64,000 bases of DNA from Erwinia persicina NBRC 102418 (GTDB taxonomy: Bacteria; Pseudomonadota; Gammaproteobacteria; Enterobacterales; Enterobacteriaceae): assembly GCF_001571305.1 (NCBI RefSeq), contig NZ_BCTN01000005.1, positions 124,001-188,000 on the forward strand, read 5' to 3'. The translations under genes and the position numbers were made by a program. Each line of letters starts with the position of its first letter. Positions within the stretch are counted from its first letter, which is position 1. The notes beneath the pieces are model-generated. The model saw only the letters and a list, made by a program, of their open reading frames with translations, had not been told where the DNA came from and made no database searches. Shown here one piece after another: positions 46,597 through 54,550 of the stretch.

Positions 46597-47160
46597 ATGC
46601 AACGCTGCGGCTGGGTTTCACAGGATCCTCTCTATATTGCCTACCACGATGAAGAGTGGGGCGTTCCACTGACAGACAGCCGGTCGCTGTTTGAAATGCT
46701 CTGCCTGGAAGGCCAGGTTGCCGGACTGTCGTGGTTAACGGTATTAAAAAAACGCGAAAACTATCGCCGCCTTTTTCATCATTTTGATGTCCGGGCCGTT
46801 GCCGCCATGGATGAAGAGGATATCGAACGTCTGATGCAGGACAGCGGGATCATCCGTCACCGGGGAAAAATCGCCGCCATTATGGCCAATGCACATGCCC
46901 TGCTGGCGATGGAAGCCGCAGGTGAACCGTTTAACACCTTTATCTGGAGCTTCGTTGAGCATCAGACACAGATCAGCCGTTTCGAGGACTATCGGGCGGC
47001 CCCGACCACCAGCGCGACCTCAGATGCCCTGTCTAAAGCCCTTAAAAAGCGCGGATTCAAATTTGTCGGCTCCACAACCTGCTACTCGTTTATGCAGGCC
47101 TGTGGGCTGATCAGCGAGCATACCACGGCGTGCTTTTGTCATCCTGATAACAACAAGTAG
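46597..47160 (+). CDS. tag: DNA-3-methyladenine glycosylase I
   Basis: 187 residues, like E. coli Tag. It opens MQRCGWVSQDPLYIAYHDEEWG and has SWLTVLKKRENYR, GIIRHRGKIAAI, and zinc-binding cysteine/histidine residues at both ends (CGW; YSFMQACGLISEHTTACFCH). It removes 3-methyladenine from DNA. The ATG at 46597 matches the family; a TTG two codons earlier has nearer AAGGA but is less likely. Confidence 0.96.
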   Translation: MQRCGWVSQDPLYIAYHDEEWGVPLTDSRSLFEMLCLEGQVAGLSWLTVLKKRENYRRLFHHFDVRAVAAMDEEDIERLMQDSGIIRHRGKIAAIMANAHALLAMEAAGEPFNTFIWSFVEHQTQISRFEDYRAAPTTSATSDALSKALKKRGFKFVGSTTCYSFMQACGLISEHTTACFCHPDNNK

Positions 47161-47273
47161 CTTTCGCTTACAAAATTGAGAATAAGCCTGGGTATTTCCT
47201 CCATATTTCAGCGGCATAATGGCCGCATTTATGGGCAACGTTGTCCAGATGCTGCAATGAGAAGGAACCCCCA

Positions 47274-47933
47274 ATGAAAAAACGCGTCATCACACTGGCT
47301 CTGGTGCTGTGCGGCACCCTGAGCGTGGCAGGTTGTACCACCAACCCTTACACCGGAGAGCGCGAAGCAGGTAAATCCGGCATTGGCGCGGGTATTGGCG
47401 CGGCGCTGGGTGCAGGGGTAGGGATGCTCTCCTCTTCCAAGAAAGACCGGGGTAAAGGTGCACTGATTGGTGCGGCTGCCGGGGCTGCACTGGGCGGTGG
47501 AGCCGGGTATTACATGGATGTACAGGAAGCGAAGCTGCGTGACAAAATGAAAGGCACGGGCGTGAGCGTAACGCGTAATGGCGATAATATCGTGCTGAAC
47601 ATGCCGAACAATGTCACCTTTGACAGCAGCAGCAGCACGCTGAAACCGGCGGGTGCCAACACCCTCACCGGCGTGGCGATGGTATTGAAAGAGTATCCAA
47701 AAACGGCAGTGAACGTTGTCGGTTACACCGACAGCAGCGGCAGCCGTCAGCTGAATATGACCCTTTCACAGCAGCGTGCGGACGGCGTGGGTAGCGCGCT
47801 GATTACCCAGGGCGTCGCCGCCAGCCGCGTTCGTACCAGCGGCATGGGTCCGGATAACCCTATCGCCTCCAACAGCACTGCGGAAGGCAAAGCGCAAAAC
47901 CGTCGCGTTGAGATCACCCTCAGCCCGCTGTAA
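47274..47933 (+). CDS. yiaD: YiaD-like OmpA-family lipoprotein
   Basis: 219 residues, the same length as E. coli YiaD. Lipobox LSVAGC, then a glycine-zipper region (GIGAGIGAALGAGVGML, ALIGAAAGAALGGGAGYY), then an OmpA-like peptidoglycan-binding domain (VVGYTDSSGSRQLNMTLSQQRADGV, GMGPDNPIASN, NRRVEITL). It tethers outer membrane to cell wall and in E. coli can suppress BamD defects. AAGGA stands before ATG 47274. Confidence 0.95.
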   Translation: MKKRVITLALVLCGTLSVAGCTTNPYTGEREAGKSGIGAGIGAALGAGVGMLSSSKKDRGKGALIGAAAGAALGGGAGYYMDVQEAKLRDKMKGTGVSVTRNGDNIVLNMPNNVTFDSSSSTLKPAGANTLTGVAMVLKEYPKTAVNVVGYTDSSGSRQLNMTLSQQRADGVGSALITQGVAASRVRTSGMGPDNPIASNSTAEGKAQNRRVEITLSPL

Positions 47934-47939
47934 TACACC

Positions 47940-47965
47940 CGCCCCGGCCTGTCTGTGCCGGGGCG
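47940..47965 (+). terminator. Terminator after yiaD
   Basis: CGCCCCGGC / GCCGGGGCG with an eight-base loop, followed by ATTATTCCTGTTTTT. Strong stem, imperfect T-run. Confidence 0.65.
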
Positions 47966-48058
47966 ATTATTCCTGTTTTTCCGAATAATTTCGCCGCATC
48001 ATAGTGAGCATGTAGGATCTGTGCTAACCTGCGCACAAATTGATCACCCTCTGTAAAT

Positions 48059-49045
48059 ATGTCACTTAAAGCTATTGCCAGCACTCTTGGGCTCTCTGTT
48101 ACCACCATCAGTCGTGCCCTTAATGGCTATGATGATGTGGCACAGGAAACCCGCCTGCGTATTGAACAGGAAGCCCGACGTATCGGATATCGGCCTAACG
48201 CGGTCGCGCGTCGCCTGAAAACCGGGCGGACCAATGCCGTGGGTCTGCTGTTTCCTGTCACACCGTTACCCTTTAACGATATCAGCTTCGTCGAAATGAT
48301 GGGGGCCACCGCGCAATCGCTTGCGCGGTTTGATATTGACCTGCTCATCATCGCCGATGAAACCCACGATGATCATCGCGGCATGCAGCGAATGCTGCGC
48401 ACCCACTGTGTGGATGCCCTGATCGTCGCCCATACCGCACGGCAGGACAGCCGCCTGATCACGCTACAGCGGCTGGGCTTCCCGTTCCTGGCACTGGGGC
48501 GCAGCGATCTGGATCAGCCTTACGCCTGGTTCGATTTTGATAACCATGCCGGCCCGGCGCTGGCGGTCAACCATTATGCCGGTTGCGGTTTACAGCGTTT
48601 TGCCTGGCTGGGCAGTCATCACGATCAGACTTTCGTTGATCAGCGGCGACAGGGGTTTCTTGATGCACTGGCACAACGCGGTCTGGTCAATAACGCATGC
48701 TGGCAGGTGGAACCTACCCGTCGGGAAGGCTACCGTCTGACCCGACAGATGCTGGCACAGCATCCGCAACCTCAGGTCATCGTCACCGACTGTAATATGC
48801 TCGGCGATGGTGCCGCAATTGCGCTACGGGAAGCAGGCCGGCTCACGGGTCCGCAACAAATTGTGCTGGTGGTTTACGATGGCCTGCCCGCCGATTCGGT
48901 GGTCTCCGATCCGGTCGCCAGTATTGTTCAGGCAACGCGTCCCGACGTCGGTCAGCAGGTGGCTGCTATGGCTCAGAAGCTGATTGAGGGCCACGATGTC
49001 GCCACGCTGCAGGTGCTGTGGCAGCCGGAGCTAAAACTGCCCTGA
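48059..49045 (+). CDS. LacI-family transcriptional regulator of unknown target
   Basis: 328 residues. N-terminal LacI helix-turn-helix (SLKAIASTLGLSVTTISRALNGYDDVAQETR; RRIGYRPNAVARRLKTGRT with the hinge), then a periplasmic-binding-protein-like effector domain. It directly precedes the PtxS-like regulator (59 bases) but differs from it. It might act on the kgu genes, on the LacI-type operators at 9550-9604, or elsewhere. No strong ribosome binding site is seen; the start is fixed by the family motif. Confidence 0.85.
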   Translation: MSLKAIASTLGLSVTTISRALNGYDDVAQETRLRIEQEARRIGYRPNAVARRLKTGRTNAVGLLFPVTPLPFNDISFVEMMGATAQSLARFDIDLLIIADETHDDHRGMQRMLRTHCVDALIVAHTARQDSRLITLQRLGFPFLALGRSDLDQPYAWFDFDNHAGPALAVNHYAGCGLQRFAWLGSHHDQTFVDQRRQGFLDALAQRGLVNNACWQVEPTRREGYRLTRQMLAQHPQPQVIVTDCNMLGDGAAIALREAGRLTGPQQIVLVVYDGLPADSVVSDPVASIVQATRPDVGQQVAAMAQKLIEGHDVATLQVLWQPELKLP

Positions 49046-49104
49046 TGCTGCCGTCGCGGATAAGTTGTGATAGTCTCGCGCCATCTTCACCATCTGGGAA
49101 CACC

Positions 49105-50133
49105 ATGAACCGTAAGGCCGTCAAAGCCACTATCAGCGATGTTGCGAAAGCCGCAAGCACCGGAAAAACCAGCGTTTCACGCTACCTGAACGGCGAACTG
49201 AACGCGCTTTCCGCCGACCTGAAAACGCGTATTGAGCAGGCGATCGCCGCGCTGAACTATCGTCCCAGCCAGATGGCACGCGGCCTGAAACGCGGACGCA
49301 CCAGGCTGATTGGCCTGATCATTGCCGACATTACCAACCCCTATTCCGTTAATGTGTTAAGCGGCATTGAAGCCGCCTGCCGCGCCCACGGCTTTACCCT
49401 GCTGATGTGTAATACCAATAACGAAGTTGACCTTGAAAAACACTATCTCAATCTGCTCAACAGCTATCAGGTGGAAGGCATTGTGGTGAATGCAGTCGGC
49501 ATGCGTGAGGAGGCACTGAACCAGCTTCAGCAGTCACTGCTGCCAATGACGCTGATTGACCGTAAAATTCCCGAGTTTGAATGTGATGTAGTAGGGCTGG
49601 ATAACCATGCTGCCGCCGTGCTGTCCACAGAGCACCTGCTTGAACAGGGTTACCGGGCGCTGTTGTTTATCAGCGAGCCGCTGGGACTGGTCAACACCCG
49701 GCTGGAGCGCGTACACAGCTTTCGCCAGCGTATGGCACAGCAGCCTGAGCTGGTGGCGGAACAGGCCGAGATTTCCCTCAGCGACCCCACGCGTCTGGAT
49801 GCAGTACTGAGCGACTTTTACCAGCGTCATCGCGGCATCCCCTGCGCCGTGATGGTGGTGAACGGGGCGCTGACGTTACAGGTTGCCCGCGCGCTGCGCC
49901 GCCTGAATCTGAACTGGGGTGAGCAGATTGGGCTGCTGGGCTTTGACGAACTGGAGTGGGCGGAGCTGGCCGGCGTCGGGATCACCACGCTGAAGCAGCC
50001 TACGTGGCAGATAGGTTATGCCGCCCTGGAGCAGGTTCTGAAACGTATTGCAGGCGATGACCAGCCCCGGCATGAACAGGTTTTCAGCGGTGAACTGATC
50101 GTGCGCGGATCAACGCAAAAACTCGTACCGTAA
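49105..50133 (+). CDS. ptxS: PtxS-like LacI-family repressor of the kgu operon
   Basis: 342 residues. Helix-turn-helix TISDVAKAASTGKTSVSRYLNGELNALSADLKTRI, hinge PSQMARGLKRGRTRLIG, then the effector domain (LIIADITNPYSVNVLSGIEAAC). In Pseudomonas, PtxS represses 2-ketogluconate genes and is released by 2-ketogluconate. Its neighbours here are kguEKT and ghrB, supporting the call. ATG 49105 begins the family N-terminus; the frame open to 49018 is rejected. A terminator separates it from kguE. Confidence 0.82.
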   Translation: MNRKAVKATISDVAKAASTGKTSVSRYLNGELNALSADLKTRIEQAIAALNYRPSQMARGLKRGRTRLIGLIIADITNPYSVNVLSGIEAACRAHGFTLLMCNTNNEVDLEKHYLNLLNSYQVEGIVVNAVGMREEALNQLQQSLLPMTLIDRKIPEFECDVVGLDNHAAAVLSTEHLLEQGYRALLFISEPLGLVNTRLERVHSFRQRMAQQPELVAEQAEISLSDPTRLDAVLSDFYQRHRGIPCAVMVVNGALTLQVARALRRLNLNWGEQIGLLGFDELEWAELAGVGITTLKQPTWQIGYAALEQVLKRIAGDDQPRHEQVFSGELIVRGSTQKLVP

Positions 50134-50143
50134 TATTTTTCAG

Positions 50144-50173
50144 GCCTGCCCTATACGCCGGCAGGCTTTTCTT
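50144..50173 (+). terminator. Terminator after ptxS
   Basis: GCCTGCC / GGCAGGC with a nine-base loop, then TTTTCTT. It makes kguE start its own transcript. Confidence 0.8.
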
Positions 50174-50241
50174 ACTCCGTTGGTGACAACCCTTCATTCC
50201 CTCTCTTTTTAAGACCTTTCCCTGCCACTAATTGTGCACAT

Positions 50242-50257
50242 CGTGAGCGCGATCATA
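50242..50257 (+). promoter_or_regulatory. CRP-like site upstream of kguE
   Basis: CGTGAGCGCGATCATA, two mismatches to TGTGA-N6-TCACA, just upstream of an extended -10 (TGCTATCTT, hexamer 50275-50280). The spacing would suit class II activation. Confidence 0.4.
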
Positions 50258-50281
50258 AATTCCACTTCTGTTGCTATCTTT

Positions 50282-50295
50282 TGGAACCGGTTCCA
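50282..50295. promoter_or_regulatory. PtxS/LacI-type operator before kguE
   Basis: TGGAACCGGTTCCA, a perfect 14-base palindrome at about +1 of the kguE promoter. It closely resembles the PtxS operator TGAAACCGGTTTCA, so a bound repressor would block the promoter. Confidence 0.75.
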
Positions 50296-50334
50296 TCTAA
50301 CGTTTTTAACAGAACAGTGATGCAGGAAGGATGT

Positions 50335-51084
50335 ATGAAAAGAGAAATCATCGTCGTCACCGCTGCCTACGGGCAACAGCAGGTTAAAGCCATGGGTGGC
50401 CAGCAGGCGCTGCTGCCGGTTATTGCCGCTGCAGGGGCGGACGGCGTGGAAATCCGCCGCGAGCTGATGACAGAGCATGAACTCGCCTCGCTGCCCGTGA
50501 TGGCGGAGGCTATCCGTCACGTCGGGCTGGTGGCGTTCTATTCCGTACCGGAAGCGTTGTTTATGGCAGATGGTTCGCTTAATCCCCGTCTCGACCAGCA
50601 CTTTGCCGAAGCGGAACAGCTTAATGCCCAGTTAATAAAATATGCGCTGGGACATTATGACCCGCGTTTTCCCTGCCAGGCGTTGCGCAGTAAGCTCGCC
50701 GGGAAAAAAGTGCATCTGGTGGTGGAAAACGATCAGACCGATTGCGGGAAACTGGCCGCGCTCGATCGCTTTTTCCACGCCTGTGGAGAAAGCCGCACCT
50801 GCAACGGTATGACCTTTGATATGGGCAACTGGCTGTGGGTGGGCGATAAACCACTGGAGGCCGCCGCGCGCCTGAATCGTTATGTCAGCTATATCCATGT
50901 GAAGGCCGCCGTGCGGCAGGATGAAGGCTGGCGCGCCGTGGCGCTGGATGAGGCTGATAATCTGTGGCGTGACACGCTGGCCCTGCTGCCCGCTGACGTT
51001 CCGCGTGCTATTGAATTTCCGCTGGAAGGCCCGGATCTGGTGGCGGTGACCCGCCACTATGTCGACCTGCTGCGTGAGGAGTAG
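50335..51084 (+). CDS. kguE: KguE-like sugar phosphate isomerase/epimerase
   Basis: 249 residues of the xylose-isomerase-like TIM barrel family (GADGVEIRRELM; HLVVENDQTDCG; GMTFDMGNWLWVG; YISYIHVKAAV). In Pseudomonas the kgu operon, KguE accompanies 2-ketogluconate breakdown; its exact step is not settled. ATG 50335 has AGGAAGG upstream; an earlier ATG at 50320 and the frame to 50281 are less likely. First gene of kguEKT, three bases from kguK. Confidence 0.82.
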   Translation: MKREIIVVTAAYGQQQVKAMGGQQALLPVIAAAGADGVEIRRELMTEHELASLPVMAEAIRHVGLVAFYSVPEALFMADGSLNPRLDQHFAEAEQLNAQLIKYALGHYDPRFPCQALRSKLAGKKVHLVVENDQTDCGKLAALDRFFHACGESRTCNGMTFDMGNWLWVGDKPLEAAARLNRYVSYIHVKAAVRQDEGWRAVALDEADNLWRDTLALLPADVPRAIEFPLEGPDLVAVTRHYVDLLREE

Positions 51085-51087
51085 ATC

Positions 51088-52041
51088 ATGAGTACTGCAA
51101 CTACCCGCCCCCTGGATGTGGTCACCATCGGCGAAGCGATGGCGATGTTCGTGGCCGCAGAGTGCGGCGATCTCGCCAGTGCCGGCCGGTTCAGCAAGCG
51201 CATCGCCGGGGCTGAGCTGAATGTCGCCATTGGCCTGGCCCGCCTGGGCCTGAATGTTGGCTGGGTCAGCCGCATCGGCGATGACTCCTTCGGACGATTT
51301 ACCTGCCAGCAGCTGGATCTGGAGGGCGTGGATCGCCGTCAGGTGACAGTTGATGCCCGTTACCCGACCGGCTTTCAGCTGAAATCGAAAGTCGACGATG
51401 GCTCCGATCCGCAGGTGGAGTATTTCCGTAAGGGCTCAGCCGCCAGCCACCTTTCCGGCGAGGATTTTAATCCGGAATATTTCGCTTCGGCACGTCACCT
51501 GCACCTGAGCGGCGTAGCGGCGGCGCTCTCCGACACGTCGCTTGCACTGTTACAGCAGGCCGCGCAGGCGATGAAAAAGGCGGGAAAAACCCTCTCCTTC
51601 GACCCGAATCTGCGTCCGGTACTGTGGTCCAGCGAAGCGGAGATGGTCAGGCAGTTGAACGGTCTGGCGCAGTATGCCGACTGGGTGCTGCCGGGCATCA
51701 AAGAGGGCCAGATCCTGACCGGTTATTCGCAGCCGGAAGCCATTGCCGATTTTTACCTGGCGATGGGCGTGAAAGCGGTGGTGATCAAGACCGGCAGTGA
51801 CGGCGCCTGGTACAAAACGGCTGACGGCGACAGCGGCCAGGTGGCGGCGATCAGAACGGATAATGTCGTGGACACCGTCGGTGCCGGTGACGGCTTTGCC
51901 GTCGGCGTCATCAGCGCCTTACTGGAAGGCAAAACGCTACCGGCAGCGATACTGCGCGGTAACAAAATTGGTTCACTGGCCATTCAGGCGATCGGTGACA
52001 GCGAAGGATTACCGACGCGCGCTGCGCTGGGTGACTTCTGA
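51088..52041 (+). CDS. kguK: 2-ketogluconate kinase (PfkB family)
   Basis: 317 residues. Ribokinase/PfkB signatures: GAELNVAIGLARLG, and the catalytic DTVGAGDGFAVGVI with the base aspartate. It is expected to phosphorylate 2-ketogluconate to 6-phospho-2-ketogluconate, the substrate of GhrB/KguD. Position between kguE and kguT supports this over other sugar kinases such as KdgK, to which it is also similar. Confidence 0.82.
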   Translation: MSTATTRPLDVVTIGEAMAMFVAAECGDLASAGRFSKRIAGAELNVAIGLARLGLNVGWVSRIGDDSFGRFTCQQLDLEGVDRRQVTVDARYPTGFQLKSKVDDGSDPQVEYFRKGSAASHLSGEDFNPEYFASARHLHLSGVAAALSDTSLALLQQAAQAMKKAGKTLSFDPNLRPVLWSSEAEMVRQLNGLAQYADWVLPGIKEGQILTGYSQPEAIADFYLAMGVKAVVIKTGSDGAWYKTADGDSGQVAAIRTDNVVDTVGAGDGFAVGVISALLEGKTLPAAILRGNKIGSLAIQAIGDSEGLPTRAALGDF

Positions 52042-52114
52042 CGCCGTCACGACCCGGAAAAAAACAAACCGCATCGACCCCTACTAAAGAATGCGGCCAC
52101 CGAGGATCAGACTT

Positions 52115-53401
52115 ATGAAAAATCAGACAATCGCGCCTAAACGCTGGTGGTACATCATGCCCATCGTGTTTATCACTTACAGCCTGGCGTACCTTGACCG
52201 TGCCAACTTCAGCTTTGCCTCTGCCGCCGGGATCAACGAAGACCTTGGCATCACCAAAGGTGTCTCTTCGTTACTGGGCGCCCTGTTCTTTCTCGGCTAC
52301 TTCTTCTTCCAGATCCCGGGGGCAATCTACGCCGAGCGCCGCAGCGTTAAAAAGCTGGTGTTCTGGTGCCTGATTTTATGGGGTATCTGCGCCACGCTGA
52401 CCGGGATGGTCAGTAATATTCCGATGCTGGCCGCCATCCGCTTTACGCTCGGCGTGGTGGAAGCCGCGGTGATGCCGGCGATGCTGATCTACATCAGCAA
52501 CTGGTTTACCAAATCGGAACGTTCGCGCGCCAACACCTTCCTGATCCTCGGTAACCCGGTGACCGTCCTGTGGATGTCAGTGGTGTCCGGTTATCTGATC
52601 AACGCCTTTGGCTGGCGTGAAATGTTTATTATTGAAGGCTTCCCGGCGGTGATCTGGGCGGTAGCGTGGTGGTTCCTGGTGCAGGATAAACCGGCGCAGG
52701 CCAAATGGCTGAGCGATGCCGAAAAAGCCGCCCTGCAGGCGCAGTTACAGAAAGAGCAGGAGAACCTGAAAGCCGTTCGTAACTATGCCGAAGCCTTTAA
52801 GTCACGAAACGTCATTATCCTGTGCGCCCAGTATTTTACCTGGAGCATCGGCGTATACGGCTTTGTGCTGTGGCTGCCCTCCATTCTGCGTAACGGCACA
52901 CAGATGGGTATGGTGGAAGCGGGCTGGCTGTCGGCCGTACCTTATCTGGCCGCCACGATAGCGATGATTGTTGTCTCCTGGGCTTCGGATAAGTTACAAA
53001 ACCGTAAATTGTTTGTCTGGCCGTTACTGCTGATTGGTGCCATGGCCTTTTTAGGCTCATATTTGGTGGGGCCGGGTAATTTCTGGCTGTCCTATGCGTT
53101 GCTGGTGATCGCCGGGGCGGCGATGTATGCCCCTTATGGCCCGTTCTTTGCCATTATCCCGGAAATGCTGCCGCGTAACGTTGCCGGCGGCGCCATGGCG
53201 CTGATTAATGCCATGGGGGCGCTGGGCTCCTTCCTCGGTTCCTGGGTGGTGGGTTACCTGAACGGTGCCACCGGCAGCCCGTCCGCGTCGTATATTTTTA
53301 TGGGCAGCGCCTTACTGGTCTCCGTCTGGCTGACGCTTATCGTAAAGCCCGCGCAGAATAAGCAGTCGCCGCTGCCTGATGGCGCTCTCTCCTCAAAATA
53401 G
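52115..53401 (+). CDS. kguT: 2-ketogluconate MFS transporter
   Basis: 428 residues, twelve membrane helices, anion:cation symporter branch of the major facilitator superfamily (VFITYSLAYLDRANFSFASAAGI; GYFFFQIPGAIYAER). It should import 2-ketogluconate with protons. GAGGA precedes ATG 52115; an upstream in-frame ATG at 52091 is less likely. A terminator follows, so ghrB is partly separate. Confidence 0.82.
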   Translation: MKNQTIAPKRWWYIMPIVFITYSLAYLDRANFSFASAAGINEDLGITKGVSSLLGALFFLGYFFFQIPGAIYAERRSVKKLVFWCLILWGICATLTGMVSNIPMLAAIRFTLGVVEAAVMPAMLIYISNWFTKSERSRANTFLILGNPVTVLWMSVVSGYLINAFGWREMFIIEGFPAVIWAVAWWFLVQDKPAQAKWLSDAEKAALQAQLQKEQENLKAVRNYAEAFKSRNVIILCAQYFTWSIGVYGFVLWLPSILRNGTQMGMVEAGWLSAVPYLAATIAMIVVSWASDKLQNRKLFVWPLLLIGAMAFLGSYLVGPGNFWLSYALLVIAGAAMYAPYGPFFAIIPEMLPRNVAGGAMALINAMGALGSFLGSWVVGYLNGATGSPSASYIFMGSALLVSVWLTLIVKPAQNKQSPLPDGALSSK

Positions 53402-53407
53402 CGGCTT

Positions 53408-53432
53408 CCGCCTCTGAAACAGAGGCGGTTTT
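53408..53432 (+). terminator. Terminator between kguT and ghrB
   Basis: CCGCCTCTG / CAGAGGCGG with an AAA loop, then TTTTC. Confidence 0.75.
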
Positions 53433-53485
53433 CGTTGGGGAGACGTGCCACTCTGTTAATGAAATAAAGGAAATAGGAAGAGCAT

Positions 53486-54451
53486 ATGAAACCTTCTGTA
53501 GTGCTGTATAAATCGTTACCTGACGATTTGCGCGCACGTCTGGATGAGCATTTCAGCGTGACCGAGGTGAAAGATTTAAGCCCGGAAACCCTCGCGGCTC
53601 ATGCCGACACGTTTCGTCAGGCCAAAGGTATTCTGGGCTCCGGTGGTAAAGTGGATGCTGCGTTTTTGCAGCATATGCCTGAGTTGCGCGTTGCCTCAAC
53701 CGTTTCCGTCGGCTACGACAATTTCGACGTGGCGGCGCTCAACGAGCGTGGTGTCCTGTTGATGCATACCCCGACGGTGCTGACCGAAACTGTGGCGGAT
53801 ACCATGATGGCACTGGTGCTGAGTTCTGCCCGCCGCGTGGTCGAGATGGCGGAACGCGTTAAAGCGGGAGAGTGGCAAAAAAGTATTGCTCCTGACTGGT
53901 ACGGCATTGATGTCCACCATAAGAAGCTGGGGATCCTCGGCATGGGCCGCATCGGCCTGGCGCTGGCACAACGCGCACATCTTGGCTTTGGCATGCCCAT
54001 CCTCTACAACGCCCGTAAACATCATACGGAAGCCGAGCAGCGCTTTGATGCGCAGTACTGTGACCTCGATCAGCTACTGGCCGAGTCCGACTTTCTCTGT
54101 ATCAGCCTGCCACTGACCGAACAGACGCACCACCTGATCGGTGGTGATCAGCTGGCGAAAATGAAGAAAAGTGCGGTGCTGATTAACGCCGGACGCGGTC
54201 CGGTGGTGGACGAGCAGGCGCTGATTGCCGCGCTGAAAGACGGGACGATCCACGCCGCCGGGCTGGATGTGTTTGAGCAGGAACCCCTGCCGGTGAACTC
54301 TGAACTGCTGCAGCTGCGTAACGTGGTGGCGCTGCCGCATATTGGCTCCGCGACCCATGAAACGCGCTACGGGATGGCGAAAGATGCCGTTGATAACCTG
54401 ATTGCCGCGCTAAACGACAGGGTAGAAAAGAACTGCGTTAATCCGCGTTAA
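53486..54451 (+). CDS. ghrB: Glyoxylate/2-ketogluconate reductase GhrB (KguD)
   Basis: 321 residues, very like E. coli GhrB (TkrA). D-2-hydroxyacid dehydrogenase features: [12 protein letters not shown], Rossmann [17 protein letters not shown], catalytic Arg in [11 protein letters not shown], Glu in FEQEPLP, and His in [13 protein letters not shown]. It reduces 2-ketogluconate (and its phosphate), glyoxylate and hydroxypyruvate with NADPH. Here it completes the kgu pathway: the phosphorylated ketogluconate becomes 6-phosphogluconate. AGGAAGAG precedes the ATG. In E. coli ghrB stands alone after yiaD. Confidence 0.93.
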   Translation: MKPSVVLYKSLPDDLRARLDEHFSVTEVKDLSPETLAAHADTFRQAKGILGSGGKVDAAFLQHMPELRVASTVSVGYDNFDVAALNERGVLLMHTPTVLTETVADTMMALVLSSARRVVEMAERVKAGEWQKSIAPDWYGIDVHHKKLGILGMGRIGLALAQRAHLGFGMPILYNARKHHTEAEQRFDAQYCDLDQLLAESDFLCISLPLTEQTHHLIGGDQLAKMKKSAVLINAGRGPVVDEQALIAALKDGTIHAAGLDVFEQEPLPVNSELLQLRNVVALPHIGSATHETRYGMAKDAVDNLIAALNDRVEKNCVNPR

Positions 54452-54467
54452 CCACAGCTGTCGTTCT

Positions 54468-54533
54468 GCAGGGCCGGTCGTATTGACGATCGGCCCTGCC
54501 CGGTTGCGGGTTGACCGGAAATGCGGTCAACCC
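54468..54533. repeat. Two strong stem-loops between convergent genes
   Basis: GCAGGGCCGGTCG / CGATCGGCCCTGC (54468-54499) and GGGTTGACCG / CGGTCAACCC (54508-54533) lie in tandem between ghrB and the convergent DUF4432 gene. Neither has a T-run, so they may protect mRNA ends or help factor-dependent termination. Confidence 0.6.
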
Positions 54534-54550
54534 CTGCCTGGCGGCGACGA

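Noticed and set aside
46261-46602. 113-codon minus-strand frame at the selB-tag junction
   Set aside because: Mostly antisense to the end of selB and overlapping the tag start; no motif or ribosome site.
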